Below, piece by piece: positions 1-8,409 of a stretch of 35,391 nt of DNA. The DNA lies in contig MVZQ01000008.1 in NCBI GenBank assembly GCA_002068435.1, positions 1 through 35,391 on the forward strand, written 5' to 3'. The stretch's first letter is position 1, and every line of letters begins with the position of its first letter. The notes under the pieces are model-generated. The model was not told where the DNA came from and searched no databases. It saw only the letters and a list, made by a program, of their open reading frames with translations. Both the position numbers and the translations under genes were made by a program. Source of the stretch: Euryarchaeota archaeon ADurb.BinA087. Its GTDB lineage: Archaea > Halobacteriota > Methanomicrobia > Methanomicrobiales > Methanospirillaceae.

Positions 1-17
1 TTGGGCAGGTGATTTTC

Positions 18-66
18 GTCATTTTTTCCGTCTTAAATCCTTATTGGATTTAGGGGATAAAATGAC
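18..66. repeat. Long imperfect inverted repeat in non-coding DNA
   Basis: Arms at 18-40 and 46-66 around a 5-base loop. The inner part is perfect (TAAATCC at 34-40, GGATTTA at 46-52) and the outer part pairs imperfectly (GTCATTTT against AAAATGAC). The rest of 1-314 holds no gene I can support. The element could be a bidirectional terminator, an RNA hairpin, or the end of a small mobile element; the sequence alone does not decide. Confidence 0.45.
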
Positions 67-253
67 ACCTTACCCATGATTATTATTGTAATGTAAAGAG
101 ATAAATATTGAACCGGGGGAAGAAAATTCGAAAAGAGTAAAAAATAGATGACCTTTAAATAATTCATTTTCAAAATCCAGATTCATTCGTCGTGGGAAAA
201 CCACGGCCATGCATAGAAGAACTGCACCACCCATCTTTTCCACTCAGCTGATG

Positions 254-260
254 AAAAAAA
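254..260 (-). terminator. Oligo-T terminator after the ABC operon
   Basis: Seven A on the plus strand give a T7 run on the minus strand about 55 bases after the ATPase stop codon. Archaeal RNA polymerase commonly ends transcription at such T runs. No strong hairpin is needed or seen. Confidence 0.4.
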
Positions 261-314
261 TGTAAAATCCCTATTGCTTTTGCCAGGAAGGGCTGCCGAG
301 ATTATCCGGACGGA

Positions 315-1016
315 CTACCCCCCTGCATCCGGATCCAGTCTGTTATTGTTATCCGTCTCGATGACCCCGTCCTTCATGGAGATGATCCGGTCAAAGTACT
401 GCTTGTGCCATTCCTCGTGGGAGACCATGACGATGGTCTGGTGGAGATCCCGGTTCAGTTTCCTGAAGAGATCGAGGATCACCTTCGAGTTCCGGGTATC
501 CAGGTTGGCACAGGGTTCATCGGCAAGGAGGAGGGCCGGCCGGTTCACGAGCGCCCGGGCGATCGCCACCCGCTGCTGCTCGCCGCCGGACAACTCGGAG
601 GGAAGGTGATGGATCCGGTCGCCCAATCCCACGACCCCGAGGATATCGGTGCAGACCAGCGTGCACTCCTGGGGGGTCATCCCCCGGGCCATCGAGGGGA
701 GGTAGACGTTCTCCTTGGCGGTCAGCTCGGGGACCAGGGCATAGTCCTGGAACACGTACCCGAGCCGTCGCAGGCGAAACACCGTCCGGGCCCGTTCATC
801 GAGGGCCCCGACATCAACCCCGTCAATCAGGAGGGATCCGCTGGTGGGACGGTCAAGAAGGCCGAGCATATGCAACAGGGTCGACTTCCCGCTCCCGCTT
901 GGTCCCATCACCCCGACAAACTCGCCCCTCTGTATCTTGAGGGACACCCCGTCAAGGGCCCGGACCTGCACGGCACCAGAGCCGTAATATCGTGTGAGAT
1001 CGGTTCCGATGATCAT
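315..1016 (-). CDS. ABC transporter ATP-binding protein, LolD/MacB type
   Basis: Nucleotide-binding subunit (233 aa) that should power the FtsX-like permease encoded just upstream. All ABC motifs are visible: Walker A GPSGSGKST at residues 38-46, signature LSGGEQQR, Walker B LLADEP and the H-loop VSHEE. Length and motif spacing are normal for the LolD/MacB/FtsE group, which drives extracytoplasmic protein or lipid release rather than solute uptake. The ATG at 1016 was chosen because it lies one base after the permease stop (1018-1020), giving a tightly coupled start; a longer reading frame upstream would overlap the permease. Last gene of the operon running from 3457 to 315. Substrate unknown. 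Confidence 0.93.
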   Translation of the reverse strand: MIIGTDLTRYYGSGAVQVRALDGVSLKIQRGEFVGVMGPSGSGKSTLLHMLGLLDRPTSGSLLIDGVDVGALDERARTVFRLRRLGYVFQDYALVPELTAKENVYLPSMARGMTPQECTLVCTDILGVVGLGDRIHHLPSELSGGEQQRVAIARALVNRPALLLADEPCANLDTRNSKVILDLFRKLNRDLHQTIVMVSHEEWHKQYFDRIISMKDGVIETDNNNRLDPDAGG

Positions 1017-1017
1017 G

Positions 1018-2220
1018 TCAGCCCCTGATCGCGGTAAGGATATCCTCTCGTGTCGTGAGCCATGCCGGGATGTACCCGGCAATCAGCGAGACTGCCAGGA
1101 GACTCAGGGCTGACCGGACGATCAGCATCGCATCCACCACCGGGGCAACAGGACCGCCGGGGAACACGATCGGGTTTGCGGCAAGCAGCTGCAGGATCAA
1201 TGCGAGAAACCCGAACCCGATCAGGGTCCCGATGGCAAAGATGAACAGGGCCTGGAAGAGGTACGATTTGATGATCACCGATCGGTCAATCCCGATCGCC
1301 TTCAGGATCCCGATCTGCTTCCGCCGGTAGACCGTGTTGATGAAGATCACGATGAAGATGACCACGATGGCAATCACCAGGCTCACGACCGTCCCGATGA
1401 AGTTGATGATGTTGAAGGAGCCGATGATCTGGTTCAGGAAATTGGCAGACTTCTCCTGCCAGGTCCAGATCTTCTCCTGTACCCCGAATGCCATCAGGGT
1501 AGTTCGCATCTCATTCTCGTTCCCGGTCTCCACGGTCCGGACGAGCATCTGGTTTGCCTGGTTCTCAAGCCCGTACACCGACTCGTACTCGGTCTTCGTG
1601 ATGAAGGCATTCGAGTCGACATCATAGGAATCGGAATTGATGATCCCCTTGATACGGTACTGCCGGGTCACCCCGTTGTTGTAGGTGACATCCACCACCT
1701 TCCCCACATCCACGCCGCCAAGCGAGGGGATCACGTCAAGCCGCTCATCGTAGTTTCCCGCCAGCCGGTAGCCGATCACGATCTGGTCGGTATCGCCATC
1801 CGCAAGAAACTCCCCGCTGGCGACTTTGGTCGCGATCTTCAGCACCCTCCGGTCATCATCCGGGTTGATCGCATACAGGATCGGGGTGACCTCGTTTCCC
1901 TTGTAGACGATCGTCGTCCCGCTCAGATACCGGGGAGAGACCCCCGTCACGCCGGGAATCCGTTCAATTTTTCTCTGGAGTTCGTCAGCATTCTCGATAT
2001 ACACCTGGTTTTTCTTCGGTTCGATCACCAGGTTCCCGTAACTGTAATCGATCGTCTGCTGGTTGAACAGCACCGCCACCCCGGAAATGATGGAGGGGAG
2101 GAAGATCAGGTTCACAAATACCATCCCGATAATGAGGATCGTGAGGTACAGGGTACCTTTGTTTCCCCGGACAATCGACCGCTTCGCAAGGAAGAAGGCG
2201 ACCCTTGACTCCTCAAACAT
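1018..2220 (-). CDS. FtsX/MacB-family ABC permease
   Basis: Membrane subunit (400 aa) of the MacB-like transporter. An N-terminal helix (about residues 24-50) is followed by a roughly 200-residue extracytoplasmic domain, then three C-terminal helices with the FtsX-type cytoplasmic loop RRKQIGILKAIGIDRS after the second helix of the protein. This is the usual one-plus-three topology of MacB. The ATG at 2220 overlaps the last 8 bases of the upstream surface-protein gene (TGA at 2215-2213), so translation is probably coupled; an in-frame start further up would run deep into that gene. Together with the ATPase it probably acts on the cell envelope. The cargo cannot be inferred from sequence. Confidence 0.9.
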   Translation of the reverse strand: MFEESRVAFFLAKRSIVRGNKGTLYLTILIIGMVFVNLIFLPSIISGVAVLFNQQTIDYSYGNLVIEPKKNQVYIENADELQRKIERIPGVTGVSPRYLSGTTIVYKGNEVTPILYAINPDDDRRVLKIATKVASGEFLADGDTDQIVIGYRLAGNYDERLDVIPSLGGVDVGKVVDVTYNNGVTRQYRIKGIINSDSYDVDSNAFITKTEYESVYGLENQANQMLVRTVETGNENEMRTTLMAFGVQEKIWTWQEKSANFLNQIIGSFNIINFIGTVVSLVIAIVVIFIVIFINTVYRRKQIGILKAIGIDRSVIIKSYLFQALFIFAIGTLIGFGFLALILQLLAANPIVFPGGPVAPVVDAMLIVRSALSLLAVSLIAGYIPAWLTTREDILTAIRG

Positions 2221-3457
2221 TGCCGGTTCCCGGTTTACGACGCATGATGAAATACCAGTACCCGATGATTCCGGCAACGAGAAGGAGAACCACCACCCCG
2301 ATGATCAGAGCCGTGTTGTTGTTCCCGTACACGTTCAGGTGCAGATCCTCGCTCTCCTGGCCCGGTCCGTAATCATCCTCGTACTGGATCACCAGGGTAT
2401 ACGGGATATCTCCTGACTGATCAGCCTGCAGGTTGAAGGGTGCCGGGGCATCATTGCCGGGTTCAATCTTTCCGACAAATGCCTCCTTTGTGCCCGAGAG
2501 CGGGATGTCGATCTTCGCATTCACCGACCGTGCATCATCGGTGCCGGTGTTTTCGATCCTGATGATCAGGGTGAACTGGTCCCCCTTCTGGATCGTGGCC
2601 GGATCCGTGGTGATCTGGGAGATATCCACCTGGGCTTTGCCCCGGATATTCACCCCAAGCGTCTCGACCTGCTGCTGGAACGTTCCGTCGGGTTCCTGGT
2701 ATTCGATCAGGAGGATGACCGGCCGGAGTCCGAGCGGCGCATTCCGGTCGGTGGAGAACACCATCGCGATCTCCTGGCGCTCCCCCTGGCCCAGCCGGTC
2801 GATATGAAAGGTGCCGGGAGTCGTTGAGGTGATGGAGGGCGTGGAGGAGTTCACGGTAATTTTCAGGTTGCTTGCTGACACCTGGCCGGTATTCTCGAGG
2901 AGGATCGTCGCATTGAAATCATTGCCGGGGGTGACGCTGGCAGGCAGCTCTTTCCCGATGCTGATCTGGGGCCTCTTCTGGATCGCCACCTCGCTGTTCA
3001 CGTTCACCGGGATCGGATATTTCAGGCTCCGGGCATCCGAGACCCGGATCCATATCTCAGGAAAGTAGATCCCGCTCTCTGCCGGCGCCTTGATGAGGAA
3101 GGAGAGGGGGATCGACTGCCCCGGACCGATATCGCCAACCCGGTAATACCCTTCGCTGAGCACCTGGATCCCGTTTCCCACCATCGTGACGCTGTCAATC
3201 GGGGCATTGATGTCAATATTCGTGGTGGTCTCGGTCGTATCAGAGAGATAGGACTGGGTGAGGGTTGCCTTGTCCGCAGTATTCCTGACCGTCACGCTGA
3301 TGATCCCCTGCTCACCGGGCAGGAGGACCGCAGGAGTAACCTCAAAATCCGTGATGATAACTGAGGGAACGCTGGCTGCTGCCGGCATTGCCGCGACGAG
3401 AAGGAGCAGTGCCAGGAATGCAATGACACGCAGGTTCGCATCCGGGGGTGATCTCAT
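2213..3457 (-). CDS. COG1361-like secreted S-layer-type protein with C-terminal anchor
   Basis: First gene of the ABC operon (414 aa). A signal peptide covers residues 1 to about 28 (hydrophobic core FLALLLLVAAM, then AAAS). The body is a series of Ig-like beta domains of the COG1361/NEW3/CARDB kind, recognisable by repeated phrases such as NTADKA, LLENTGQVSASN and IRIENTGTDDARS. One membrane helix near the C-terminus (IIGVVVLLLVAGIIGYW) is followed by a basic tail (MRRKPG), so the protein is anchored facing outward. COG1361-type proteins are often encoded beside MacB-type transporters in methanogens and may act as an adaptor for them; that role is inference. The ATG at 3457 gives the best signal peptide; there is no clear ribosome site and an AT-rich stretch at 3484-3495 could be its TATA box. 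Confidence 0.8.
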   Translation of the reverse strand: MRSPPDANLRVIAFLALLLLVAAMPAAASVPSVIITDFEVTPAVLLPGEQGIISVTVRNTADKATLTQSYLSDTTETTTNIDINAPIDSVTMVGNGIQVLSEGYYRVGDIGPGQSIPLSFLIKAPAESGIYFPEIWIRVSDARSLKYPIPVNVNSEVAIQKRPQISIGKELPASVTPGNDFNATILLENTGQVSASNLKITVNSSTPSITSTTPGTFHIDRLGQGERQEIAMVFSTDRNAPLGLRPVILLIEYQEPDGTFQQQVETLGVNIRGKAQVDISQITTDPATIQKGDQFTLIIRIENTGTDDARSVNAKIDIPLSGTKEAFVGKIEPGNDAPAPFNLQADQSGDIPYTLVIQYEDDYGPGQESEDLHLNVYGNNNTALIIGVVVLLLVAGIIGYWYFIMRRKPGTGNV

Positions 3458-3865
3458 GAATGAGTTTCTGCCAGAGCTGGTCAATAATACTATGCAAAGG
3501 ACATACTCTGAAGGTGAACCCTGACCATGCAGCAAGAACCGCATGCACACCGTTCACGGCAGGGACAGGAGAATCCCCAGGAGCGGCATGTGTCGCTTCG
3601 GTCAGCAGGTTTCTCGCTTTTGAAAGGGACCGGGTTGATGTTTCGACTGAGGGGAGGACCCCCTCCCACTTCCTATCGGCAAAACGGGGCCAGGACTTTC
3701 ACTTCCAATCGCGAATGGAGTCCTCGATCAGGTTTGCGTATGAAACGGAGGACAAAGAGGGGATTCACGCCAGAAAAAAAGGGTGAGAAATGTCCGAGGG
3801 GGGAGGCGAAATCCGCACCCGATAAGGATCCCGATGCCAGAGACCCCATTTCACGGATATCGCCC
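3458..3865. other. Intergenic region between two minus-strand genes
   Basis: No gene is supportable here. It holds a probable oligo-T terminator for the upstream 935-residue protein gene (seven A at 3774-3780, T7 on the minus strand) and a short GC-rich hairpin near 3650-3668 (GGGAGG pairing with CCTCCC). The promoter of the ABC operon should lie at 3480-3500. Open frames across it lack ribosome sites and recognisable sequence. Confidence 0.5.
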
Positions 3866-6673
3866 TCATTCCGTGAAATTCAGGTGAGCCTCTGCATCAC
3901 GATAGTCATTCCACACTTTTTCTGTGGGATCTTCCCTCTCTCCCCCAGTCGGGCTTGGATTCGCAATCAATGCAAAGATGGTAAACTCGTGACACTTCCG
4001 GAGTGTTTTGAGGTCTGGATCGCCATTTTTCTCGTCAAAAATCCAGATCCTTGAGGGGTAATTCCGGTCACGGATTACCTGTTCGAGATGGTGTATCGCC
4101 GTCTTTGCGTATGACGTTATGCACGTTCTTTGTGCAGCCCCCTGGGGATGAGTCGTAAGGATATTCAGGGCAAGAGCATAGAAACATGCTGCGTTATAAT
4201 GCACTTCCCAGGGTTCAGTACTTGAAGGTACTACAATACACGCTACCTCCGTTTGTAAGGAGGGTAAGGAATCCCGTTTTTTGTCGTCAGCGGTGCCCCT
4301 GATGAACTCATAGAGGATCCTGGCACGGCATCGAGCCAGTCGTACGCCCTTGGAGGATTTTTTCAGGCCTGGATGAGAGGGGAGGGATGGGAAGGAATCC
4401 CGTTTTTTGTCGTCGGCTGTCCCCGTGATGACCTCATGTCGGATCCTGGCGCACCATTGGGCCAGTTGTACTACCGTGGAGAATTTTTTCAGGTCCGGAT
4501 ACTTCCAGTAGGGATTATATTTTCGTTCATAGGGAAGCGTACGAATCAGGTATAATCTCTTTCCCAGGCATCTCCACCACCCTGACTCCTTTTCCAGGTA
4601 GTGGTATTGACAGCACGCAAGCACCAGGAAACATTTTTTCAATTGCAATTCATCCTCATGGGAGAAGGCCCTCCCGGCCTGCTCAAGGTTTTCGAGGGTA
4701 TCGATCAATTCTTTTCTTTTCTCTTTGTCGATCAACCTTCCGAAGGCGCAATCCTCCTCATCGTTGATGCTATTTTTCAAAAGGGTAGCCAGGTCTCTCC
4801 TTTGCGATCCCATCCCGGGATTTTTGCACTCCTCGATTAACTCATCGACGAACGTAAGACTCACCGCCAGGCGATACCGGGGTTCGAGTAAAACCGGCCA
4901 TAATTTGACCAGTTTCAAATATTCCAAAACGGTGTCAAGGAACTGCCTCCCTTCCATATACTTGATGACGGCAAGCCTGATGAGGATATTATTCGGATCG
5001 AGCCTGGCTGCTCTTTTGTATTGCTCCAGTGCTTCGTGGCTCTTGTGACTGGCTTCGTTACCCGTCGAGACTTTTTGAGCCGGGGTGTTCTTTCGCTCTC
5101 TGGCATTCTCCTTTTCGAGCGTTATTCCCTCCTGATACAGCTCAAGAGAGTCCGATGAGGAGAAGAGTGCCCATGGGGGAACCTTCTGCATGACGTACGG
5201 GTGCTCGTTCACAATGTACTGGTATATCAGCACCGCACCTTTCTTCACCGCTTCATCTGGAGACGTGCCTTCCGCTACATCGATCTTCTCTATCTTTTTC
5301 GTCTCCTCCCCGATAATCTCACAGATCAGCGAGCACCCTTTCGAATCTTTTTTATTCCGCAGCGTGCACGTGACCTGGTGCCCTGTTTGCGGACGGATCA
5401 ATGACAACAGACCACTGATCACTTTACCAATGGTGCCCGGCGCTCCTGGTACTACGGCAGAAATGGACTCCATAGCGGTCTCTAGGCTCTCATACGGTTT
5501 CGTGGCGGGCGGTAAAAGGCCAACATTCTCCAGTTCGTCCCTCATCAGGGCGTTCAATCCTTCGGCAGTTATCTCTTGACCGCCGCTGGCGTCTTTGATG
5601 GAATTTATTGTCACGGGGCCGGGGTCGCTCCGTTTTCTCCATTTATATAGTCTTCGAATCCCGCACATGCCCGCGAATAGCACAATGACCACCAGGACTG
5701 CCAGGGCAGTGTCACTGAGTACTAATTCCTCATTGAGGTAGTTCGCGGAATTTTTTTTCAAGGTATCCTGCACACTTTCCTTCACATACGGCACGAATGT
5801 GTTCAGACCTGCCCCTGTTTCGGATGGGACGAAGAGCGTCAGGGGTGCACGCCTGCTCAAACCCTCCTGTTCTGCTGTTACCACGATAAATCCGGGGTAA
5901 TTCCCTCTCCGGGGTGTTTCATTAAGGGTCAGATTGAAATAGAGAAATCCCGCATCCCCCGCCATGAACGATACCGGGGTCACATTCCCGGCCTCATTCT
6001 CCGATGGAAATGTCTGCAGAACCGGACTCCCCTTGGAATCGACCAGGTTCCCGAGAATAATGGTACCGGTAAGATTCAGCGTTTGTTTGCCTGTGTTCTC
6101 GATTCCTACTGCAATCCGCCCATTTCTCACGAGCGAATCGTACTCGACTTTCAGGGGTGTGCTAGAATCCGGGGTTTTAATGTCGAACGATGCCGGCCCC
6201 TGCTGTGCCAGGGAGGGTACTGCCAGGGTGAAGCCTATCGTGGTGTTGGTTTGATTGGTGAGTACAATGAAACCCTTGTACAGACCAGGTTGGAACTGGT
6301 CCCCATCCAGATCGGTCCGGTTCAATCTGAACGCAAGGAACCTTACTTCGTGAGAGGGAATCTTCACCTCTTCAGGGAGGCTGTTGTTATCCAGAGTGAA
6401 GTGCAGGGGACTTCTCTCCGTATCGGACAGATTGGTTACTATGTCCACCTTGATCGAGGCAGCACTATTTCCACTGTTATAGAGAGCGATTGCTATGGGA
6501 GTGTCTCCGTATTCTAAATCGCGAAAATCATAGGTCCGATCCGCTCCATCGAGAATTGTGATTGTTACCGAGTCGGTTGATTCAGCGGCAGCGGTCATTA
6601 TTGTTGTGGCAGCGATGACACACAGGATCAGCAGAAGAGCCACAGGAGGAAATCGCCTGTTACCGGCCGACAT
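3866..6673 (-). CDS. Large membrane protein with extracellular N-terminus and cytoplasmic helical-repeat domain
   Basis: Not a family I recognise (935 aa). A signal peptide (core VALLLILCVIAATTIMTAA, about residues 10-30) leads into roughly 290 residues of beta-rich, Asn/Thr-rich extracellular sequence with two Ig-like modules similar to COG1361 domains. One membrane helix (ALAVLVVIVLFAGMCGI, about 320-342) is followed by a basic stop-transfer RRLYKWRKR. The cytoplasmic part of nearly 600 residues has TPR-like helical stretches (around EALEQYKRAARLDPNN) and, near residues 720-805, an in-frame duplication of 42 residues. The ATG at 6673 was preferred over a TTG two codons earlier; a GGGGG stretch lies 8 bases upstream. 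It is probably a sensor or scaffold linking outside to inside; this is inference. Monocistronic. Confidence 0.8.
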   Translation of the reverse strand: MSAGNRRFPPVALLLILCVIAATTIMTAAAESTDSVTITILDGADRTYDFRDLEYGDTPIAIALYNSGNSAASIKVDIVTNLSDTERSPLHFTLDNNSLPEEVKIPSHEVRFLAFRLNRTDLDGDQFQPGLYKGFIVLTNQTNTTIGFTLAVPSLAQQGPASFDIKTPDSSTPLKVEYDSLVRNGRIAVGIENTGKQTLNLTGTIILGNLVDSKGSPVLQTFPSENEAGNVTPVSFMAGDAGFLYFNLTLNETPRRGNYPGFIVVTAEQEGLSRRAPLTLFVPSETGAGLNTFVPYVKESVQDTLKKNSANYLNEELVLSDTALAVLVVIVLFAGMCGIRRLYKWRKRSDPGPVTINSIKDASGGQEITAEGLNALMRDELENVGLLPPATKPYESLETAMESISAVVPGAPGTIGKVISGLLSLIRPQTGHQVTCTLRNKKDSKGCSLICEIIGEETKKIEKIDVAEGTSPDEAVKKGAVLIYQYIVNEHPYVMQKVPPWALFSSSDSLELYQEGITLEKENARERKNTPAQKVSTGNEASHKSHEALEQYKRAARLDPNNILIRLAVIKYMEGRQFLDTVLEYLKLVKLWPVLLEPRYRLAVSLTFVDELIEECKNPGMGSQRRDLATLLKNSINDEEDCAFGRLIDKEKRKELIDTLENLEQAGRAFSHEDELQLKKCFLVLACCQYHYLEKESGWWRCLGKRLYLIRTLPYERKYNPYWKYPDLKKFSTVVQLAQWCARIRHEVITGTADDKKRDSFPSLPSHPGLKKSSKGVRLARCRARILYEFIRGTADDKKRDSLPSLQTEVACIVVPSSTEPWEVHYNAACFYALALNILTTHPQGAAQRTCITSYAKTAIHHLEQVIRDRNYPSRIWIFDEKNGDPDLKTLRKCHEFTIFALIANPSPTGGEREDPTEKVWNDYRDAEAHLNFTE
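4268..4519 (-). repeat. In-frame 126-bp tandem duplication inside the 935-residue protein gene
   Basis: Two adjacent copies start at GGAATCCCG at 4268 and 4394, a period of 126 bp or 42 codons. Each encodes a segment ending in GTADDKKRDS followed by F/L-PSL. The copies have drifted in the middle but keep the reading frame, so the duplication is not very recent and was tolerated by the protein. Confidence 0.85.
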
Positions 6674-6718
6674 CGACAAAACCCCCGTCAGATATCGTGC
6701 TCGTCATGGTACTCCCAC

Positions 6719-6729
6719 CGATATACAAG
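6719..6729 (-). promoter_or_regulatory. Probable TATA box of the 935-residue protein gene
   Basis: CTTGTATATCG on the minus strand, about 50 bases before the ATG at 6673. Transcription would begin about 25 bases downstream and leave a short leader with room for the GGGGG ribosome-site candidate. Confidence 0.4.
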
Positions 6730-7312
6730 GGGTGAGGGTGCAATCCCATGGACATTGTATCGGATGAAAACGCTCTCCTGTTGTGGGATATTGTTTGAAA
6801 AATAAGAAATGTTCCGGCGATGTTCTCCCATAACCTGACATACAATTCGTTCAAATGCGTTACCCTATATAAGTTTGCCAGGGTAGTGCCCTGTTGAAGA
6901 ACCCTTGTGAAATCAATCCCCATTCTGGATTTTCCCAGGCAGGTATTCTCCCCGGTGAACGACCGGAACCAGGGGTATCAACCATCTCACACTGACGGAA
7001 GCCTGCAAATCCCTGGATAACTCCATCGAGATTTCCAGAATATGCTCTCCACCATGTGATGACGGAGAATCAGTGCAACAAGTGTTCGAGCAGGTAAGGG
7101 GTGGGAGGACAAAAGTCTTCGTCTTTTGGGATCTTGCATTAGCACAGCCTTCGGGCTTTGATCTTTTATCATCCCCTGATCTCTGTTTTTCAGAGAGGAA
7201 CCCCCACGAAGGAAGAGAAGGACGGAGTTGAGAGAGAGCAGCCTTTCCTACTTTCACTGTCCGCACGAAAGGTCAAATACGGCCGGTGAAAACCGAGGAG
7301 AGGAGAGAGAAT

Positions 7313-7402
7313 GTGAGATTCCAATTACCCTTTGAAGAACGGATCGTGCTCAGATACCTGCAGGAAGAACAGCAGGCCGCCATCTCACTCGACCGGGCTT
7401 GA
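7313..7402 (+). CDS. Possible 29-residue miniprotein (unrecognised)
   Basis: A GTG-started frame encoding a short charged peptide beginning MRFQLPFEERIV. It is preceded by a purine-rich GAGGAGAGGAGAG tract that could serve as ribosome site. The codons look like those of nearby genes, but the frame is short and unsupported by any family. It could also be a fragment of a decayed gene. Confidence 0.25.
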   Translation: MRFQLPFEERIVLRYLQEEQQAAISLDRA

Positions 7403-7461
7403 CCATCACACCGCGATGGAGGTCTTTGCCTCCCTCTGATCCTATCCTGATCCCCACGTTC

Positions 7462-7500
7462 ATTTACTTTACATTTTAAGTAAATAACAAAGTAAATAAC
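7462..7500 (+). promoter_or_regulatory. Palindrome plus direct repeat: probable operator of the toxin-like operon
   Basis: ATTTACTT (7462-7469) and AAGTAAAT (7478-7485) form a perfect 8-bp inverted repeat. The right half extends to AAGTAAATAAC and is repeated exactly at 7490-7500 after one base. The cluster is AT-rich, overlaps the likely TATA region and ends 17 bases before the ATG of the winged-helix regulator, so autoregulation by that protein is the natural reading (inference). Confidence 0.6.
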
Positions 7501-7517
7501 CCGGGACGCCCATCATC

Positions 7518-7871
7518 ATGAAAAGAAGAGGGAGAGACCTCGAAATGCCGAATGATATCCTCTCCATGGTAAACGAATCAGGGGGGCTCAACGCCAAAGT
7601 CTTCTCGCTCGTCCGGCTGAAACTGCTCGCGAGCCTTGCCGCTCTCGGACCCGATGGGGCAACGTACCGCGAACTCAGGGCTGCGCTCGACATCAATGAC
7701 GGCGTGCTGTTTGCAAACCTCAATGTCTTGAAAGAGATGGGCTATCTCGCCTCTGGGAAGATAACCTCGGAAGGAAAAGAACTTGAACTCTATACCATCA
7801 CGACCGAAGGACAGGACGAATGGAAGAGAACAAGGACCTGGCTATGCCGGTTCCTCCACTGTGGTGCATGA
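7518..7871 (+). CDS. Winged-helix transcriptional regulator
   Basis: Small DNA-binding protein (117 aa) of the archaeal winged-helix type (HTH_34/MarR-like). After a basic N-terminus, residues about 35-100 show the fold: helix LVRLKLLASLAAL, recognition part YRELRAALDINDGVLFANLNVLKEMGYL, then a beta wing ITSEGKELELYTITTEG. Members of this group are usually compact autoregulators. It opens a three-gene operon: its TGA (7869-7871) directly abuts the ATG of the next gene and the operator-like repeats lie just upstream. Likely job: sensing or repression of the operon. The ATG at 7518 is the first in frame after the repeats; a later start at the internal Met is possible. Confidence 0.85.
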   Translation: MKRRGRDLEMPNDILSMVNESGGLNAKVFSLVRLKLLASLAALGPDGATYRELRAALDINDGVLFANLNVLKEMGYLASGKITSEGKELELYTITTEGQDEWKRTRTWLCRFLHCGA

Positions 7872-8405
7872 ATGATGGAAAAACGGAAAAAAGTGATCGC
7901 ATTCTTCAGGGAACTGGACTTTCATTTCAATATCGGAGCGTTTGATGACCGGCTGATCGCCCAGAAACTCGTCTGCCTGCTTGAGCTCAGGGGTATCGAC
8001 CTTGGATATCCCTGCAGCGTGTATGTACGTGGACCCTATTCCCCGGACCTGACATTAGACCTGTATGCATTCACCCGCGAGTTCGAGACCCTGGAGACCA
8101 GCTCCCGGCTGAATCCGACAGAGAAAGAGGCAGCAGGTGAACTGGGCAGGATCTTCGGGCTCAAACCGGTCCTCCTTGAAGTTGGCGCAACCTATGGTTA
8201 TTATGCTATCCGGCAGGAGTGTGATCCGCTCGAAGCACTCCGGCAGGTGAAGCGGCTGAAACCGTTTTATTCAGAGGCACAGATCGCCCTCGGTATCTCG
8301 AAAGCAAAGGAGTTTCTTTTTCAACCAACGAAAAGGGATCGTGAAACCCTGAAAAAGGAGACCGGTATCTGGCAGAGAGCCTCACTACAATCACTGGAGC
8401 ACTGA
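7872..8405 (+). CDS. YwgA/Panacea-like protein, candidate antitoxin
   Basis: Protein of 177 aa resembling the YwgA group and the Panacea (DUF4065, SocA/GepA) antitoxin fold. The recognisable part is residues about 25-66: the helix around QKLVCLLELRGIDLGY followed by YVRGPYSPDLT at 51-61, the typical 'GPYSPxL' signature. The rest is helical and charged. It starts directly at the stop of the regulator gene and ends 4 bases before the PemK/MazF-like gene, so the three are almost certainly one transcript. Panacea domains are known to neutralise diverse toxins; that this one neutralises the neighbouring MazF-like protein is inference. It could instead be an effector or a second regulator. Confidence 0.7.
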   Translation: MMEKRKKVIAFFRELDFHFNIGAFDDRLIAQKLVCLLELRGIDLGYPCSVYVRGPYSPDLTLDLYAFTREFETLETSSRLNPTEKEAAGELGRIFGLKPVLLEVGATYGYYAIRQECDPLEALRQVKRLKPFYSEAQIALGISKAKEFLFQPTKRDRETLKKETGIWQRASLQSLEH

Positions 8406-8409
8406 CCCG

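Larger units (their letters stand above)
6674..7517. other. Long intergenic region between divergent genes
   Basis: About 840 bases between the minus-strand membrane protein and the plus-strand regulator operon. Apart from the promoter elements and the possible 29-codon frame listed separately, nothing is supportable. A plus-strand TATA-like CTATATAAG lies near 6864-6872 with no convincing gene after it, so a non-coding RNA start or a decayed gene is possible. Open frames on both strands lack ribosome sites. Confidence 0.4.

Noticed and set aside
405-1028. Long plus-strand open frame opposite the ABC ATPase gene
   Set aside because: Antisense shadow of a gene with complete ABC motifs; no ribosome site and no protein-like sequence.
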